NCBI GenBank assembly: GCA_964641395.1
Contig: CAZXKQ010000001.1
Location: 51,075-115,074 of the forward strand
Source of the DNA: CANQBR01 sp964641395
GTDB taxonomy: Bacteria; Bacillota; Negativicutes; Acidaminococcales; Acidaminococcaceae
Reading direction: 5' to 3'
DNA length: 64,000 nucleotides
Both the position numbers and the translations under genes were made by a program. The notes beneath the pieces are model-generated. The model searched no databases. It was given only the letters and a program-made list of their open reading frames with translations, and had not been told where the DNA came from. Numbering within the stretch: the stretch's first letter is position 1; each line of letters begins with the position of its first letter. This document shows positions 17,494-27,345 of this stretch, in pieces.

Positions 17494-18768
17494 CTAGGGT
17501 TTCAGGGCCCGCCAGGCGATGTCCTGCCGGTAGAAGGCCCCTTCGAAGCTTATCTTGCCGGCGGCGGCGTAGGCGGCGTCCCGGGCCTCCTGGATGGTGG
17601 CGGCAGTGGCGGTCACTCCCAGCACCCTGCCCCCGGCAGTCACCACGTCCTTGCCCACAGCGGCGGTGCCGGCGTGGAAGATGAGGGCTCCCTGGGCGGC
17701 AGCCTCCTCCAGGCCGTGGATCACCCTGCCCTTGGCGTAACTGCCAGGGTAGCCGTCGCTGGCCAGCACTACGCAGACTGCGGCCCCCGGCTTCCAGGCC
17801 AGCGGCTGGTCCGCTAGGCGGCCCTCCGCACAGGCCAGCATCAGCTGGGCCAGATCCCCCTCCAGGAGGGGCAGCACCACCTGGGTCTCCGGATCCCCGA
17901 AGCGGCAGTTGAACTCCACCACCTTGGGCCGGCCCTGGTGGATCATCAGGCCGGCGTAGAGGCAGCCCCTATAGGGCAGGCCCTCCGCCGCCAGGGCGGC
18001 TACGGTAGGCTGCAGTATAGTCTCCAGGGCCAGCCGCCGCACCTCCTCCGTCACTACCGGAGCGGGGGCGTAGCTGCCCATGCCGCCGGTGTTAGGGCCC
18101 CTGTCTCCGTCGTAGGCCCGCTTATGGTCCTGGGAGGCTATCATAGGCACCACGGTGCGGCCGTCAGTGAAGGCCAGGAGGGAGGCCTCCTCCCCTTCCA
18201 GGTACTCTTCCAGCACCACCTTGGCCCCGGCCTGGCCGTATTTGCCCTCTCCCATCATCTCCTTCAAGGCCTGGAGGGCTTCCTCCTGGCTCAGGGCCAC
18301 CACTACCCCCTTGCCGGCGGCCAGGCCGTCCGCCTTCACCACGATGGGGGCTCCCACTTGGCGCACGTAGGCCTGGGCCTCCTCCAGGGAGGTGCAGACC
18401 TTGAAGCGGGCGGTGGGGATGTGGTACTTGGCCATCAAGGCCTTGCTGAAGGCCTTGGAGCCCTCCAGCTGGGCCGCCCCCTTGCTGGGGCCGAAGACCT
18501 TCAGGCCGGCGGCGGCGAAGGTGTCGGCCAGCCCTGCTACCAGGGGGGCCTCCGGCCCTACCACCGTCAGGTCTATCCCCTGCTCCTGGGCAAAGGCCAG
18601 GCAGGCGGGGCTGTCAGCCGGACTCAGGTCCACCAGGCGGCACTTCGGCAGGCCGGCCAGGCCCGGGTTCCCCGGGGCGGCATAGATGAGGTCTACCGTA
18701 GGGCTCTCTGCTAATTTCCAGGCTAGGGCGTGCTCCCGGCCGCCGCTGCCTAACAACAACAGCTTCAT
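17494..18768 (-). CDS. purD: Phosphoribosylamine-glycine ligase
   Basis: PurD joins phosphoribosylamine and glycine with ATP to give GAR, the second step of purine synthesis. The 424-residue protein starts MKLLLLGSGGREHALAWKL, the conserved N-domain, and shows ATP-grasp elements such as VVKADGLAAGKGVVVA, TGGMGSYAPAPVV and VVEFNCRFGDPETQVVLP. Full length for the family. It lies 15 bases after the purH-like gene, within the same operon. Confidence 0.97.
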   Translation of the reverse strand: MKLLLLGSGGREHALAWKLAESPTVDLIYAAPGNPGLAGLPKCRLVDLSPADSPACLAFAQEQGIDLTVVGPEAPLVAGLADTFAAAGLKVFGPSKGAAQLEGSKAFSKALMAKYHIPTARFKVCTSLEEAQAYVRQVGAPIVVKADGLAAGKGVVVALSQEEALQALKEMMGEGKYGQAGAKVVLEEYLEGEEASLLAFTDGRTVVPMIASQDHKRAYDGDRGPNTGGMGSYAPAPVVTEEVRRLALETILQPTVAALAAEGLPYRGCLYAGLMIHQGRPKVVEFNCRFGDPETQVVLPLLEGDLAQLMLACAEGRLADQPLAWKPGAAVCVVLASDGYPGSYAKGRVIHGLEEAAAQGALIFHAGTAAVGKDVVTAGGRVLGVTATAATIQEARDAAYAAAGKISFEGAFYRQDIAWRALKP

Positions 18769-18783
18769 CTCTGCCTCCTCTTT

Positions 18784-19371
18784 CTAGTGGCTGCGGCGCA
18801 GGTAGGCGCAGATCATGCCGTCGTACTCGTGGGTGTGGGCGAAGGCTTCCGCCGCCAGCTCCCTGCGGGTGGCCAGGTCTACGTCCCCCTTGGCTTCCAG
18901 CTGCTCCATCAGCCCCTGGTAGCGGCTGGGGTAGGTGACTATCACCACGTCCTGGAAGTTTTTCGCCGCCGCCCGCACCATGGCGGGCCCGCCGATATCG
19001 ATGTTCTCAATGGCCTCCGCCTCCGTCACCCCGGGCTTGGCGATGGTCTCCGCAAAGGGGTAGAGGTTCACCACTACCAGGTCGATGGGCTTGATGCCGT
19101 GCTCAGCCAGGGCGGCCATGTGCTCCGGCTTGGAGCGGACAGCCAGGATGCCCCCGTGGATCTTAGGATTGAGGGTCTTCACCCGGCCGTCCATGATCTC
19201 CGGGAAGCCAGTCACCTGGCTCACGTAGGTAACCGGCAGGCCGGCGGCCTCGATGGCCTTCCTGGTGCCCCCGGTGGAGATCAGCTCCACCCCGTGCTGG
19301 CACAGGAAGCGGGCCAGCTCCACTATCCCCGTCTTGTCGGATACGCTCAACAAAGCTCTCTTAATCCTCAT
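18784..19371 (-). CDS. purH: Stand-alone IMP cyclohydrolase (PurH N-terminal domain only)
   Basis: The 195-residue product corresponds to only the first domain of bifunctional Pur[75 protein letters not shown]. This domain closes FAICAR to IMP. The AICAR transformylase domain (normally about 300 more residues) is absent, and the frame ends cleanly (YLRRSH-stop) before purD with no transformylase remnant between. A separate transformylase gene elsewhere in the genome is therefore expected. ATG 19371 is used (GGAG 8 bases upstream) rather than GTG 19380, which overlaps the purN stop. Confidence 0.93.
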   Translation of the reverse strand: MRIKRALLSVSDKTGIVELARFLCQHGVELISTGGTRKAIEAAGLPVTYVSQVTGFPEIMDGRVKTLNPKIHGGILAVRSKPEHMAALAEHGIKPIDLVVVNLYPFAETIAKPGVTEAEAIENIDIGGPAMVRAAAKNFQDVVIVTYPSRYQGLMEQLEAKGDVDLATRRELAAEAFAHTHEYDGMICAYLRRSH

Positions 19372-19376
19372 CTGCC

Positions 19377-20000
19377 TCACTCCTTTGCTGCTCTTAGCTT
19401 CACCCTGCGGCCCTCCAGCACCAGCCGCCCCTGGGCCCAGAGGCGGAGGGCCTCCGGCAGGGCCTGGTGCTCCTGGACCAGGATGCGCTGGGCCAGGCTG
19501 TCCTCCGTATCGTCGTCCAGCACCGGCACCACCCGCTGTAAGATGATGGGGCCGCTGTCGGTGCCGGCGTCCACGAAGTGGACGGTACAGCCGGAATACT
19601 TCACCCCGTAGGCCACTGCCTGGGCCTGGCCGTGGAGGCCGGGGAAGCTGGGCAGCAGGGCGGGATGGATGTTGATGATTAAATGGGGCCAGGCTGCCAC
19701 GAAGGCGGGGCTCAGCAGCCGCATGAAGCCTGCCAGCACCACCAGCTCACAGCCTGCCTGCCGCAGGGCCGCGTCTAGGTCCTGCTCAAAGGCCGCCCTC
19801 TCCCTGTAGGCCTTGCGGTCCAGCGCCAGGGTGGGGAGGCCCGCCTGCCGGGCCCGCTCCAGGGCCAGGGCTCCGGGCACGTCGGAGATGACGATGGCTA
19901 TGGCCAAGGGCAGCCGTCCGGCCTGGATCTCCTGGATGATGGCCTGGAGGTTGCTGCCCCGGCCGCTGACCAGCACCCCTATCTTCCGCATCTCACTCAT
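19377..20000 (-). CDS. purN: Phosphoribosylglycinamide formyltransferase
   Basis: PurN transfers a formyl group from 10-formyl-THF to GAR. The 207-residue protein has [29 protein letters not shown], and the catalytic [12 protein letters not shown] with downstream [17 protein letters not shown] (the Asn-His-Asp set). ATG 20000 lies inside the last codons of purM (ATGAGTGA) with GGAGGT 8 bases upstream, so translation is coupled. Confidence 0.96.
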   Translation of the reverse strand: MSEMRKIGVLVSGRGSNLQAIIQEIQAGRLPLAIAIVISDVPGALALERARQAGLPTLALDRKAYRERAAFEQDLDAALRQAGCELVVLAGFMRLLSPAFVAAWPHLIINIHPALLPSFPGLHGQAQAVAYGVKYSGCTVHFVDAGTDSGPIILQRVVPVLDDDTEDSLAQRILVQEHQALPEALRLWAQGRLVLEGRRVKLRAAKE

Positions 20001-21054
20001 GGAAGCCACCTCCCTGCAAGCTCACCTGATGGGGCCCTGCCACCACCCGGCCTAAGTCGTAGTAGGCCTCGCCAGCCTCCTGGAGGCAGGCCTTCACTGC
20101 CTCTACCTCCTCCGGGCTGACTACCAGCACCATGCCAACCCCCATGTTGAAGGTGCGGTACATCTCCCTCCAGGGCACGTTGCCCCACTCCTGCAGCTTG
20201 CGGAACACCGCCGGCACCTGCCAGGCCCCGGCATCGATGAGGGCGCCGCAGCCGGCAGGCAGGATGCGGGGGATGTTGTCGTAGAAGCCGCCGCCGGTGA
20301 TGTGGACCAGGCCGTGGAGGCGGAAGCGCTCCAAGAGGGGCAGCACCGTCTTCGGATAGAGGCGGGTGGGGGTCAGCAGCTCCTCCCCCAGGCTGCGGCC
20401 GAACTCCGGGATGTAGGTATTCATGGAGAAGCCCATCACCTCAAAGCAGATCTTCCGCACCAGGGAGAAGCCGTTGCTGTGCACCCCGCTGGAGGGCAGG
20501 CCTAGGAGCCTGTCCCCTGCCTGCACCTGGCTGCCGTCGATGAGGCGGGAGCGCTCCACCGCCCCTACGCAGAAGCCGGCGATGTCGTACTCCCCGGAGG
20601 CGTAGAAGCCGGCCATTTCTGCCGTCTCGCCGCCGATGAGGGCGCAGCCGCTCTCCTTGCAGGCTGCCGCCACCCCGGCCACGATGGCCGCCACCTTGGC
20701 GGAGTCCACCTTGTCTACGGCGATATAGTCTAAAAAGAAGAGGGGTTCCGCCCCCTGTACCAGGATGTCGTTGACGCACATGGCCACCGCATCCTGGCCG
20801 ATAGTGTCATGCTTATCCGCCATGAAGGCCAGCTTCAGCTTGGTGCCCACTCCGTCAGTGCCGGAGACCAGCACCGGCTCCCTGTACCTGCCCAAGTCCA
20901 GGGCGAAGAGGCCGCCGAAGCCCCCCAGATCCCCCAGCACCTCCGGCCGGTAGGTGGCCCGCACGCTGTCCTTCATCAGCTCTACCGCCCTGTTGCCGGC
21001 GTCGATGTCCACCCCGGCGTCAGCATAGGTAAGGGCCTTCTTCTCCTCAGCCAT
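19993..21054 (-). CDS. purM: Phosphoribosylformylglycinamidine cyclo-ligase
   Basis: PurM closes FGAM to AIR using ATP. The 353-residue protein starts with [21 protein letters not shown], has [39 protein letters not shown] and [15 protein letters not shown], all hallmarks of PurM. Full length. It is 12 bases downstream of purF and overlaps purN by 8 bases. Confidence 0.97.
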   Translation of the reverse strand: MAEEKKALTYADAGVDIDAGNRAVELMKDSVRATYRPEVLGDLGGFGGLFALDLGRYREPVLVSGTDGVGTKLKLAFMADKHDTIGQDAVAMCVNDILVQGAEPLFFLDYIAVDKVDSAKVAAIVAGVAAACKESGCALIGGETAEMAGFYASGEYDIAGFCVGAVERSRLIDGSQVQAGDRLLGLPSSGVHSNGFSLVRKICFEVMGFSMNTYIPEFGRSLGEELLTPTRLYPKTVLPLLERFRLHGLVHITGGGFYDNIPRILPAGCGALIDAGAWQVPAVFRKLQEWGNVPWREMYRTFNMGVGMVLVVSPEEVEAVKACLQEAGEAYYDLGRVVAGPHQVSLQGGGFHE

Positions 21055-21066
21055 AGTACCCCTCCT

Positions 21067-22515
21067 TCACTCCTCTATCGCCTTAGGCTCCTGGCCTACC
21101 ACCTGGTCCGCCTGGTCTGGGTAGTGGGAGGTGAAGCAGGCGCAGCACAGGTCTCGCGGCCAGATGGCGGAGACGGCCCGGCGCATCCCGTCTAAGGATA
21201 TGTAGTGCAAACTGTCGGCGCCGATGAAGCGGCACACCTCGTCGTTGTTGCAGCGGGCGGCGATCAGCTCCCGCCGCTCGCTGGTGTCGATGCCGTAGTA
21301 GCAGGAATTAGTCACCGGCGGGGAGGAGATGCAGACGTGGACCTCCTTGGCCCCCGCCTCCTTCAGCAGCTTGACGATCTTGCCGCTGGTGGTGCCCCGG
21401 ACGATGCTGTCGTCCACCATCACCAGGCGTTTGCCCGCCACCACGCTGCGCACCGGGTTCAGCTTCAAGCGCACTGCGTTGGCCCGCTGCCGCTGGGTGG
21501 GCTGGATGAAGGTGCGGCCTACGTAACGGTTCTTAGTCAGCCCCTCCAGGAAGGGCACCCCGGCAGCCTGGGAGTAGCCGATGGCGGCCCCCGTGCCGGA
21601 GTCAGGCACGCTGATCACGATGTCCGGCTTCAGGTAGGCAGTCTCTTTGGCCAGTTCCCGCCCCATCTGGATGCGGGCGGCGTAGACGGACTGGCCGTCG
21701 ATAATGCTGTCGTTGCGGGCGAAGTAAACGTACTCGAAGACGCAGTGGGCCCGGTGCTCTGGCAGCTTCTTGGCCCACATCACGCTGCGGGGAGGCTCCT
21801 GGTCCCCTTCGATGATCACCATCTCCCCCGGCCGGATGTCCCGCACCATCTCCGCCCCTACCAGGTCGAAGGCGCAGGTTTCGCTGGCCACGCACCAGCC
21901 TCCCTCCATACGGCCCAGGGCCAGAGGGCGGAAGCCGTAGGGATCCCGCACGGCGATGAGCTTCTCGTCGGTGAGGAAGAGCATGCTGTAGCCTCCCTTG
22001 ATCTGGCTCATGGCCTCTGCCACCCTGTCCTCGATCTGGGAGTGGGCGCTGTAGGCGATAAGGTTCAGCACCACCTCCGTGTCCACGGTGGTAGTAAAGA
22101 CGGCCCCCTCCCGGGCCAGGTTGGCCCGCAGGTAGCCGGCGTTAGTCAGGTTGCCGTTGTGGCTGAGGGCCAGGTTGCCCCCGTCAAAAAACACCCGCAG
22201 GGGCTGGATGTTGTAGGCCAGGCTGGCCCCCTGGGTGGAATAGCGGACGTGGCCGATGGCGGCGAAGCCCTGGAGCTGCCCCAGGCCCTCCTTGTAGACG
22301 TCGGCCACCAGGCCCATGCCCTTCTTCACGTGCATGGTGCGGCCGTCGGTGACCACGATGCCGGTACTCTCCTGGCCCCGGTGCTGGAGGGCGTAGAGCC
22401 CCCAATAGGTATTGAGGGCCACGTCCTCGCTGTGGCTGTAGATGCCGAAGACGCCGCACTCCTCGTGTAACTTGTCCAAGTCCCCTAAGGGAAGCCTGTC
22501 TGCCGTCCTAGTCAC
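21067..22515 (-). CDS. purF: Amidophosphoribosyltransferase
   Basis: PurF makes phosphoribosylamine from PRPP and glutamine, the committed step. The 482-residue protein has a short propeptide followed by EECGVFGIYSHSED; the Cys of ECGVFG is the N-terminal nucleophile after processing. ALQHRGQESTGIV, the PRPP loop VMVDDSIVRGTTSGKI, and C-terminal cysteines (MWAKKL..CVFEYVYFARNDS and DLCCACFTSHYP) fit the Bacillus-type enzyme, which carries a 4Fe-4S cluster. It lies 16 bases after purE. Confidence 0.97.
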   Translation of the reverse strand: MTRTADRLPLGDLDKLHEECGVFGIYSHSEDVALNTYWGLYALQHRGQESTGIVVTDGRTMHVKKGMGLVADVYKEGLGQLQGFAAIGHVRYSTQGASLAYNIQPLRVFFDGGNLALSHNGNLTNAGYLRANLAREGAVFTTTVDTEVVLNLIAYSAHSQIEDRVAEAMSQIKGGYSMLFLTDEKLIAVRDPYGFRPLALGRMEGGWCVASETCAFDLVGAEMVRDIRPGEMVIIEGDQEPPRSVMWAKKLPEHRAHCVFEYVYFARNDSIIDGQSVYAARIQMGRELAKETAYLKPDIVISVPDSGTGAAIGYSQAAGVPFLEGLTKNRYVGRTFIQPTQRQRANAVRLKLNPVRSVVAGKRLVMVDDSIVRGTTSGKIVKLLKEAGAKEVHVCISSPPVTNSCYYGIDTSERRELIAARCNNDEVCRFIGADSLHYISLDGMRRAVSAIWPRDLCCACFTSHYPDQADQVVGQEPKAIEE

Positions 22516-22531
22516 TGCTGCCTCCCCTGGC

Positions 22532-23038
22532 TCACTGCTGGGCCTGCTGGGCCTGGCGCTGCCGGGCCAGCTTCTGCCCCTTGGCCCGCACCTCTGCCTG
22601 CTGGGCGGCCCTGTAGGCGGCCAGCTCCCCCACCAGCCGGGGGTACTTCAGCGCCAGGATCTCCACGGCGAAGAGGGCGGCGTTTTTGGCCCCGTTGATA
22701 GCCATGGTGGCCACCGGCACCCCGCCCGGCATCTGGACGAAGCTCAGAAGGGCGTCCAGCCCCCCCAGGGGAGTGGCGTTAATAGGGATGCCGATTACCG
22801 GCAGGGTGGTATAGGCGGCGATAAAGCCTCCCAGGTGGGCGGCTGCCCCGGCGGCGGCGATGATCACCTCCACCCCCCGCCCCCTGGCCGTAGAGGCGAA
22901 GTCCTGCACCAGCTCCGGGGTGCGGTGGGCCGAGGCCACCACCACTTCCGTCTGGATGCCGAAGTCCTGGAGGGTAGTCTGGGCCGGCTCCAAGATGGGC
23001 CAGTCGGAATTAGAACCCATGATAAGGGCGACTTTCAC
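22532..23038 (-). CDS. purE: N5-carboxyaminoimidazole ribonucleotide mutase
   Basis: PurE (class I) moves CO2 from N5-CAIR to give CAIR. The 168-residue product has [47 protein letters not shown] and PVIGIPI. GTG 23038 is chosen as start because the conserved beta strand (KVALIMGS) begins there and AAAGG lies 8 bases upstream; the open frame runs another 33 codons into the leader. It is the first gene of the purine operon; purK was not seen in the window. Confidence 0.95.
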   Translation of the reverse strand: MKVALIMGSNSDWPILEPAQTTLQDFGIQTEVVVASAHRTPELVQDFASTARGRGVEVIIAAAGAAAHLGGFIAAYTTLPVIGIPINATPLGGLDALLSFVQMPGGVPVATMAINGAKNAALFAVEILALKYPRLVGELAAYRAAQQAEVRAKGQKLARQRQAQQAQQ

Positions 23039-23210
23039 AATGTTCACCTTTCCTTCGCACACAGTCCCCGTCCAGCCTGTGGGAGGACCAAAGTCCCTGG
23101 CAGGGCCGGGAAAAGAGAAGCACCCCGTAGAAGCCACAGCTATACACTTTGGTAAGCACTACAACCTCCGGGGTGGGTTCCACACGGCAGCAGGCAGCCC
23201 TGCTGCTCCT
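23039..23210 (-). promoter_or_regulatory. Structured 5' leader of the purine operon, class unassigned
   Basis: About 170 untranslated bases separate the promoter from purE. CAGCAG/CTGCTG forms an early hairpin. CACCCCG (near 23180) can pair with CGGGGTG (near 23122) to close a large stem. AGCTGTGG can pair with CCACAGGCT further down, an alternative that would break the first structure. No purine, PRPP, ZTP or THF riboswitch core was recognised. Regulation by attenuation is inference. Confidence 0.4.
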
Positions 23211-23216
23211 TGTAAC

Positions 23217-23245
23217 ATTGTACCAATAGCCGGGCAGGGTGTCAA
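23217..23245 (-). promoter_or_regulatory. Promoter of the purine operon
   Basis: TTGACA, 17 bases, TACAAT on the minus strand, about 180 bases upstream of purE. Near-perfect sigma-A match. Confidence 0.9.
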
Positions 23246-23374
23246 TGTAAAAGATGTGAACTTTTTTACAATCCAGCCCTAGAATGTTCGTCCCCCTGCC
23301 TATAGGGCCCCAGCCGCCGCCTCTGCCGGCCCGGGGAAGGGAGGGGGCCGGCCAGCCCCTTTTGCCCCGCCGGC

Positions 23375-23404
23375 TTGCAATCCCCAGGGCAAAAGTATTA
23401 TAAT
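23375..23404 (+). promoter_or_regulatory. Promoter of the AlkA-type gene
   Basis: TTGCAA, 18 bases, TATAAT, ending 47 bases before the ATG. Confidence 0.7.
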
Positions 23405-23450
23405 TAAGAGGCGGATTTCTGCCCTACTCCAGCTAGACAAGGAGGCCCCT

Positions 23451-24098
23451 ATGCTCCCAGCCCCGGATTGGTCCCTCGGCGACCGCTACCTCCGTGCCAA
23501 CGTCCCTGAGCTCGCTCCCCTAGTGGAGCGCTACAGCCCCTGCCCCCTGCGGCCCCAGCCCCAGGAGAGCTTCTTCTCCATCCTCCTCAGCGGCATCGTG
23601 GCCCAGCAGCTGCCCCCGGCTGTGAGCCAGCAGCTGATGAGCAGGCTGGAGGGCCTGTTAGGCCGGCCGGTGCTGCCGGGACCCCTGGCCGCCGCCTCTG
23701 CCGCCTCCCTGCGGCAGCTGGGCCTGAGCCAGCAGAAGATCGACTACGCCCAGGGCTTCGCCAGCGCCTGCCTCAGCGGCCTCATCGACATGGCCGCCCT
23801 GCAGGAGCTGCCGGACAGCGCCATCCTCAAACAGCTGCTGAAGGTGCGGGGGCTGGGCCAGTGGACCATAGAGATGTTCCTCCTCCTGGGCCTCTGCCGC
23901 CCTGACGTGGTGCCCAGCGCCGACTTCATCTTCAAGCGGGAGCTGAAGCTGCTGCTGAACCTGCCGGAGATACCTAAGCGGGGCCTGATCAACCAGCTGA
24001 CCCAAGGCTGGCGGCCCTGGCGCTCCCTGGCGGTGTGGTACCTGTGGCAGCACGCCGACGCCAAGAACAGGTCCGGCAGCCCCGGACCTAAGGGCTGA
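23451..24098 (+). CDS. AlkA-type DNA-3-methyladenine glycosylase (HhH-GPD)
   Basis: A 215-residue member of the HhH-GPD superfamily. QESFFSILLSGIVAQQLPPAVSQQL matches the start of the catalytic core of AlkA-like enzymes; LLKVRGLGQWTIEMFLLLGL is the helix-hairpin-helix; and VPSADFIFKREL carries the catalytic Asp position. It lacks the AlkA N-terminal domain, like the short yeast MAG/Bacillus-type glycosylases, and has no C-terminal Fe-S cysteines. Expected role: removal of alkylated purines. AAGGAGG lies upstream of the ATG. Monocistronic, between a promoter and a terminator. Confidence 0.85.
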   Translation: MLPAPDWSLGDRYLRANVPELAPLVERYSPCPLRPQPQESFFSILLSGIVAQQLPPAVSQQLMSRLEGLLGRPVLPGPLAAASAASLRQLGLSQQKIDYAQGFASACLSGLIDMAALQELPDSAILKQLLKVRGLGQWTIEMFLLLGLCRPDVVPSADFIFKRELKLLLNLPEIPKRGLINQLTQGWRPWRSLAVWYLWQHADAKNRSGSPGPKG

Positions 24099-24116
24099 GC
24101 CTCGCAACTAAACACT

Positions 24117-24150
24117 GAAAAGGGACGCCGTGGCAGGCGCCCCTTCTTTT
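24117..24150 (+). terminator. Bidirectional terminator between AlkA and RlmI-type genes
   Basis: AAGGGACGCC pairs with GGCGCCCCTT (one mismatch), flanked by CTTTTT on the plus side and AAAA on the other side, so it serves both convergent genes. Confidence 0.8.
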
Positions 24151-25373
24151 TATACCACTTGGAAGATGTAAAACTTTAGATAGGCCGTCTCCGGCACCTG
24201 GAAGAGGATGGGATGGTCGGGCCCCTGCTGCCTAGCCTCCACCTGCCGCAGCCCCACCGCCGCATCTTGGGCCGCCTCCGCCAGCATGGCCCTGAAGGCC
24301 TCCTCCCCCACGAAGTGGGAGCAGGAGCAGGTGGCCAGGTAGCCGCCACGAGGCAGCAGCTTCATAGCCTTCAGGTTGATTTCCTTATAGCCTCGCAGGG
24401 CGCCGGCCACCGTGGCGTGGCTTTTGGCAAAGGCGGGGGGATCCAGGATGATGAGGTCGTAGTCCCGGCTGTGCCGTCCCACCAGCTCCGTCAGCAGGTC
24501 GAAGACGTTGGCCTGCTGGAAGCGGATCAAGTCACCATAGCCGTTGGCCGCCGCCGTCTGGGCCGCCAGTTCCAGGGCTGCAGGGCTGCTGTCCACCGCC
24601 GTCACTGCCGCCGCCCCTCCCTGGGCCGCGTTGAGGGCGAAGGCCCCGGTGTGGGTGAAGCAGTCCAGCACCCGCCGCCCCCTGGCCAGCCTGGCCACCG
24701 CCTGCCGGTTGTATTTTTGATCTAGGAAGAAGCCGGTCTTCTGCCCCTGGGCCACGTCCACCTGGTAGCAGAGGCCGTTTTCCACGATGCAGGCCCTGGC
24801 CTCCCCCGGCGCCGGGGTGAGGGGGCTGGAGAACCAGCCGCAGCCCTGCTCCAGGCCCTCCAAGGCCCGGATCTGCACATCGTTCCGCTCATAGAGGCCC
24901 CGGATGGTCTGGCCCCGCTCCTGCAGCAGCCCTATTAACAGGTTGAAGAGCAGCTCCTTGCGCTGCTCCAGCCCCAGGCACAGCACCTGGGCCACCAGCA
25001 GGTCGTTGAAGCGGTCCACCGTCAGGCCGGGGAAGCCGTCTGCCTCTCCGAAGATAAGGCGGCAGCAGAGGAAATCCGCCGGCGGCAGCACCTGCTGCCG
25101 GTAGTCCAGGGCCCAGGCCAGCCGCCGCCGCCAGAAGGCGGCATCGAAGCTGTCATTAGCGTTGTTGGAGAGGAGGCGCACCCGGATCTTGGATGCATCG
25201 TTCACCAGGCCGCTGCCTAGGTACCTGCCCTTGGGGGAGAGGACATCCACCACGTCCCCCTGCCGGTAGCTGCCCTCCACCCGGGTGACTTCTTCCCCGT
25301 AGACCCAGGGATGGCCCCGGCGGGCAGCCCTCTCTCCCTTGCTGGTGAGGGTGAATTTGGCGTAGTTCCGCAT
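24150..25373 (-). CDS. RlmI-type class I SAM-dependent rRNA methyltransferase
   Basis: The 407-residue protein combines an N-terminal PUA domain (about 1-75), an EEHEE-like middle domain, and a Rossmann methyltransferase: DCFTHTGAFALNAA binds SAM, LIILDPPAF is motif IV and LATCSCSHFV carries the catalytic Cys of m5C methyltransferases. This is the layout of RlmI, which makes m5C1962 in 23S rRNA of E. coli; the target here is inferred. Nine bases separate it from lepA upstream, suggesting one transcript. Confidence 0.88.
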   Translation of the reverse strand: MRNYAKFTLTSKGERAARRGHPWVYGEEVTRVEGSYRQGDVVDVLSPKGRYLGSGLVNDASKIRVRLLSNNANDSFDAAFWRRRLAWALDYRQQVLPPADFLCCRLIFGEADGFPGLTVDRFNDLLVAQVLCLGLEQRKELLFNLLIGLLQERGQTIRGLYERNDVQIRALEGLEQGCGWFSSPLTPAPGEARACIVENGLCYQVDVAQGQKTGFFLDQKYNRQAVARLARGRRVLDCFTHTGAFALNAAQGGAAAVTAVDSSPAALELAAQTAAANGYGDLIRFQQANVFDLLTELVGRHSRDYDLIILDPPAFAKSHATVAGALRGYKEINLKAMKLLPRGGYLATCSCSHFVGEEAFRAMLAEAAQDAAVGLRQVEARQQGPDHPILFQVPETAYLKFYIFQVV

Positions 25374-25382
25374 CTCTTCCCC

Positions 25383-27182
25383 CTACTTCCTCATCTGCAG
25401 CACTGCCATGAAGGCTTCCTGGGGCAGCTCCACGCTGCCCACCTGCTTCAGCCGCTTCTTCCCTTCCTTCTGCTTTTCCAGCAGCTTCCGTTTGCGGGTG
25501 ATGTCGCCGCCGTAGCACTTGGCCAGGACGTCCTTGCGCAGGGCCTTTACGTTCTCCCGGGCGATGATCTTGCTGCCCACCGCCGCCTGCACCGGTATCT
25601 CGAACAGCTGCCGGGGTATGAGGCTGCGCAGCCTTTCCACCAGCTGCCTGCCCCGCACCTTGGCCTCCTCCCGGTGGATGATGGTGGAGAGGGCGTCCAC
25701 CGCCTCCCCGTTCACCAGGATGTCCAGCTTCACCAGGTCCGAGCCCCGGTAGCCGCTGAGCTCGTAGTCCAGGGAGGCATAGCCCCGGCTGCAGGACTTG
25801 AGCCGGTCGAAGTAATCGTAGATGATCTCGCTGAGGGGGAGGGCGTAGTGGAGCATCACCCTGTTGTCGTCCAAGTAGGTCATGTTGGCGTACTCCCCCC
25901 GCTTCTCCTGGCTCAGCTCCATCACCGGCCCTACGTAGTCCTTGGGCACGATGATGGTGGCGTTCACATAGGGCTCCTCCACATGGTCGATGAGGGTGGG
26001 CTCAGGGAAGTGGGAGGGGTTGTCCACCAGCTCCACCTCTCCGTCCGTGTGGAAGACTTCGTAGATGACGTTAGGGGCGGTGGTGATCAGGGTGAGGCCG
26101 TATTCCCGCTCCAGGCGCTCCTTGATCACGTCCAGGTGCAGCAGGCCCAAAAAGCCACAGCGGAAGCCGAAGCCCAGGGCGCTGCTGGTCTCTGCCTCAA
26201 AGAGCAGGGCGGCATCGTTCAGCTGGAGCTTCTCCAGGGCCTCCCGCAGGTTGTCGTAGTCGTTATTTTCCACTGGGTAGAGGCCGCAGTAGACCATGGG
26301 GGTGGCCCGGCGGTAGCCAGGCAGGGGCTTCGTTGCCGGCCGCCCGGCCTCAGTCACCGTATCCCCCACCCGGGCCTCCCGCACTGTGCGGATGGCGGCG
26401 GCGATGAAGCCTACCTGGCCGCAGGACAGCTCCTCCACCGCCACCGGGGTGGGACGGAAGATGCCTACCTCCGTCACCTCGAACTCAGCCCCTGTAGCCA
26501 TGAGGCGGATCCTGCTGCCCTTCCCCAGCCGGCCCTGCATCAGCCGCACGTAGAGGATGACTCCCTTATAAGCATCGTACTTAGAGTCGAAGATCAGAGC
26601 CTGGAGGGGGGCCTCCGGGGAGCCCCCTGGGGGAGGGATGCGCTGGACGATGGCCTCCAGCACCTCCTCCACTCCCTGGCCGGTCTTGGCGGAGCAGAGG
26701 ACGGCATCAGACCCGTCCAGGCCGATCACCTCTTCCAGCTCCTGCTTCACCCGCTCCGGATCGGCGCTAGGCAGGTCTATCTTGTTGATCACCGGGATGA
26801 TCTCCAGGTCGTTGTCCAGGGCTAGGTAGACGTTGGCCAGGGTCTGGGCCTCGATGCCCTGGCTGGCGTCGATGACCAGGAGGGCCCCCTCGCAGGCCGC
26901 CAGGGCCCGGGACACCTCGTAGTTAAAGTCCACATGGCCGGGGGTGTCGATAAAGTTCAACATGTACTCTTCCCCGTCCCCAGCCTGGTAGCAGCCCTGG
27001 ACCGCCTGGGCCTTGATGGTGATCCCCCGCTCCCGCTCTAGGTCCATGGAGTCCAGGATCTGCTCTTCCATCTCCCTCTTGCTCAGCACCCCTGTGGCCT
27101 CGATGAGCCTGTCCGCCAGGGTGGACTTGCCGTGGTCGATGTGGGCGATTATGGAAAAATTGCGGATGTGTCTCTGGTCCAT
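25383..27182 (-). CDS. lepA: Elongation factor 4 (back-translocating GTPase)
   Basis: The 599-residue protein has all GTPase motifs ([29 protein letters not shown]), the EF-G-like domains II, III and V, and the LepA-specific C-terminal domain with [27 protein letters not shown] near its end. LepA acts on stalled or assembling ribosomes. Length is exactly typical. It starts at ATG 27182, downstream of the rpsT terminator. Confidence 0.98.
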   Translation of the reverse strand: MDQRHIRNFSIIAHIDHGKSTLADRLIEATGVLSKREMEEQILDSMDLERERGITIKAQAVQGCYQAGDGEEYMLNFIDTPGHVDFNYEVSRALAACEGALLVIDASQGIEAQTLANVYLALDNDLEIIPVINKIDLPSADPERVKQELEEVIGLDGSDAVLCSAKTGQGVEEVLEAIVQRIPPPGGSPEAPLQALIFDSKYDAYKGVILYVRLMQGRLGKGSRIRLMATGAEFEVTEVGIFRPTPVAVEELSCGQVGFIAAAIRTVREARVGDTVTEAGRPATKPLPGYRRATPMVYCGLYPVENNDYDNLREALEKLQLNDAALLFEAETSSALGFGFRCGFLGLLHLDVIKERLEREYGLTLITTAPNVIYEVFHTDGEVELVDNPSHFPEPTLIDHVEEPYVNATIIVPKDYVGPVMELSQEKRGEYANMTYLDDNRVMLHYALPLSEIIYDYFDRLKSCSRGYASLDYELSGYRGSDLVKLDILVNGEAVDALSTIIHREEAKVRGRQLVERLRSLIPRQLFEIPVQAAVGSKIIARENVKALRKDVLAKCYGGDITRKRKLLEKQKEGKKRLKQVGSVELPQEAFMAVLQMRK

Positions 27183-27297
27183 CTTCCCCTGCCTTGCTCC
27201 TTCTCTCTCCTTGCCAGGGCTGCCCCTGCTTACGCTTCCCTATTATAGCATCAGCCAGGCGCAGGGCGCAAGGAAAAGCTGGCCGGGCCCTTGGCGG

Positions 27298-27332
27298 CAA
27301 AAAAAGAACCTGCACCCCTGAAGGGAGCAGGT
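27298..27332 (-). terminator. Terminator of rpsT
   Basis: ACCTGCTCCC pairs with GGGGTGCAGGT on the minus strand, followed by TTCTTTTTTT, 14 bases after the rpsT stop. It lies upstream of lepA, so read-through may feed lepA. Confidence 0.85.
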
Positions 27333-27345
27333 CCGCGGCCACAGC

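Noticed and set aside
23039..23210. Purine or ZTP riboswitch upstream of purE
   Set aside because: The TATA/CTAC purine core and the CCGCCTGGGC-type ZTP core were looked for and not found; only an unassigned structure is reported.
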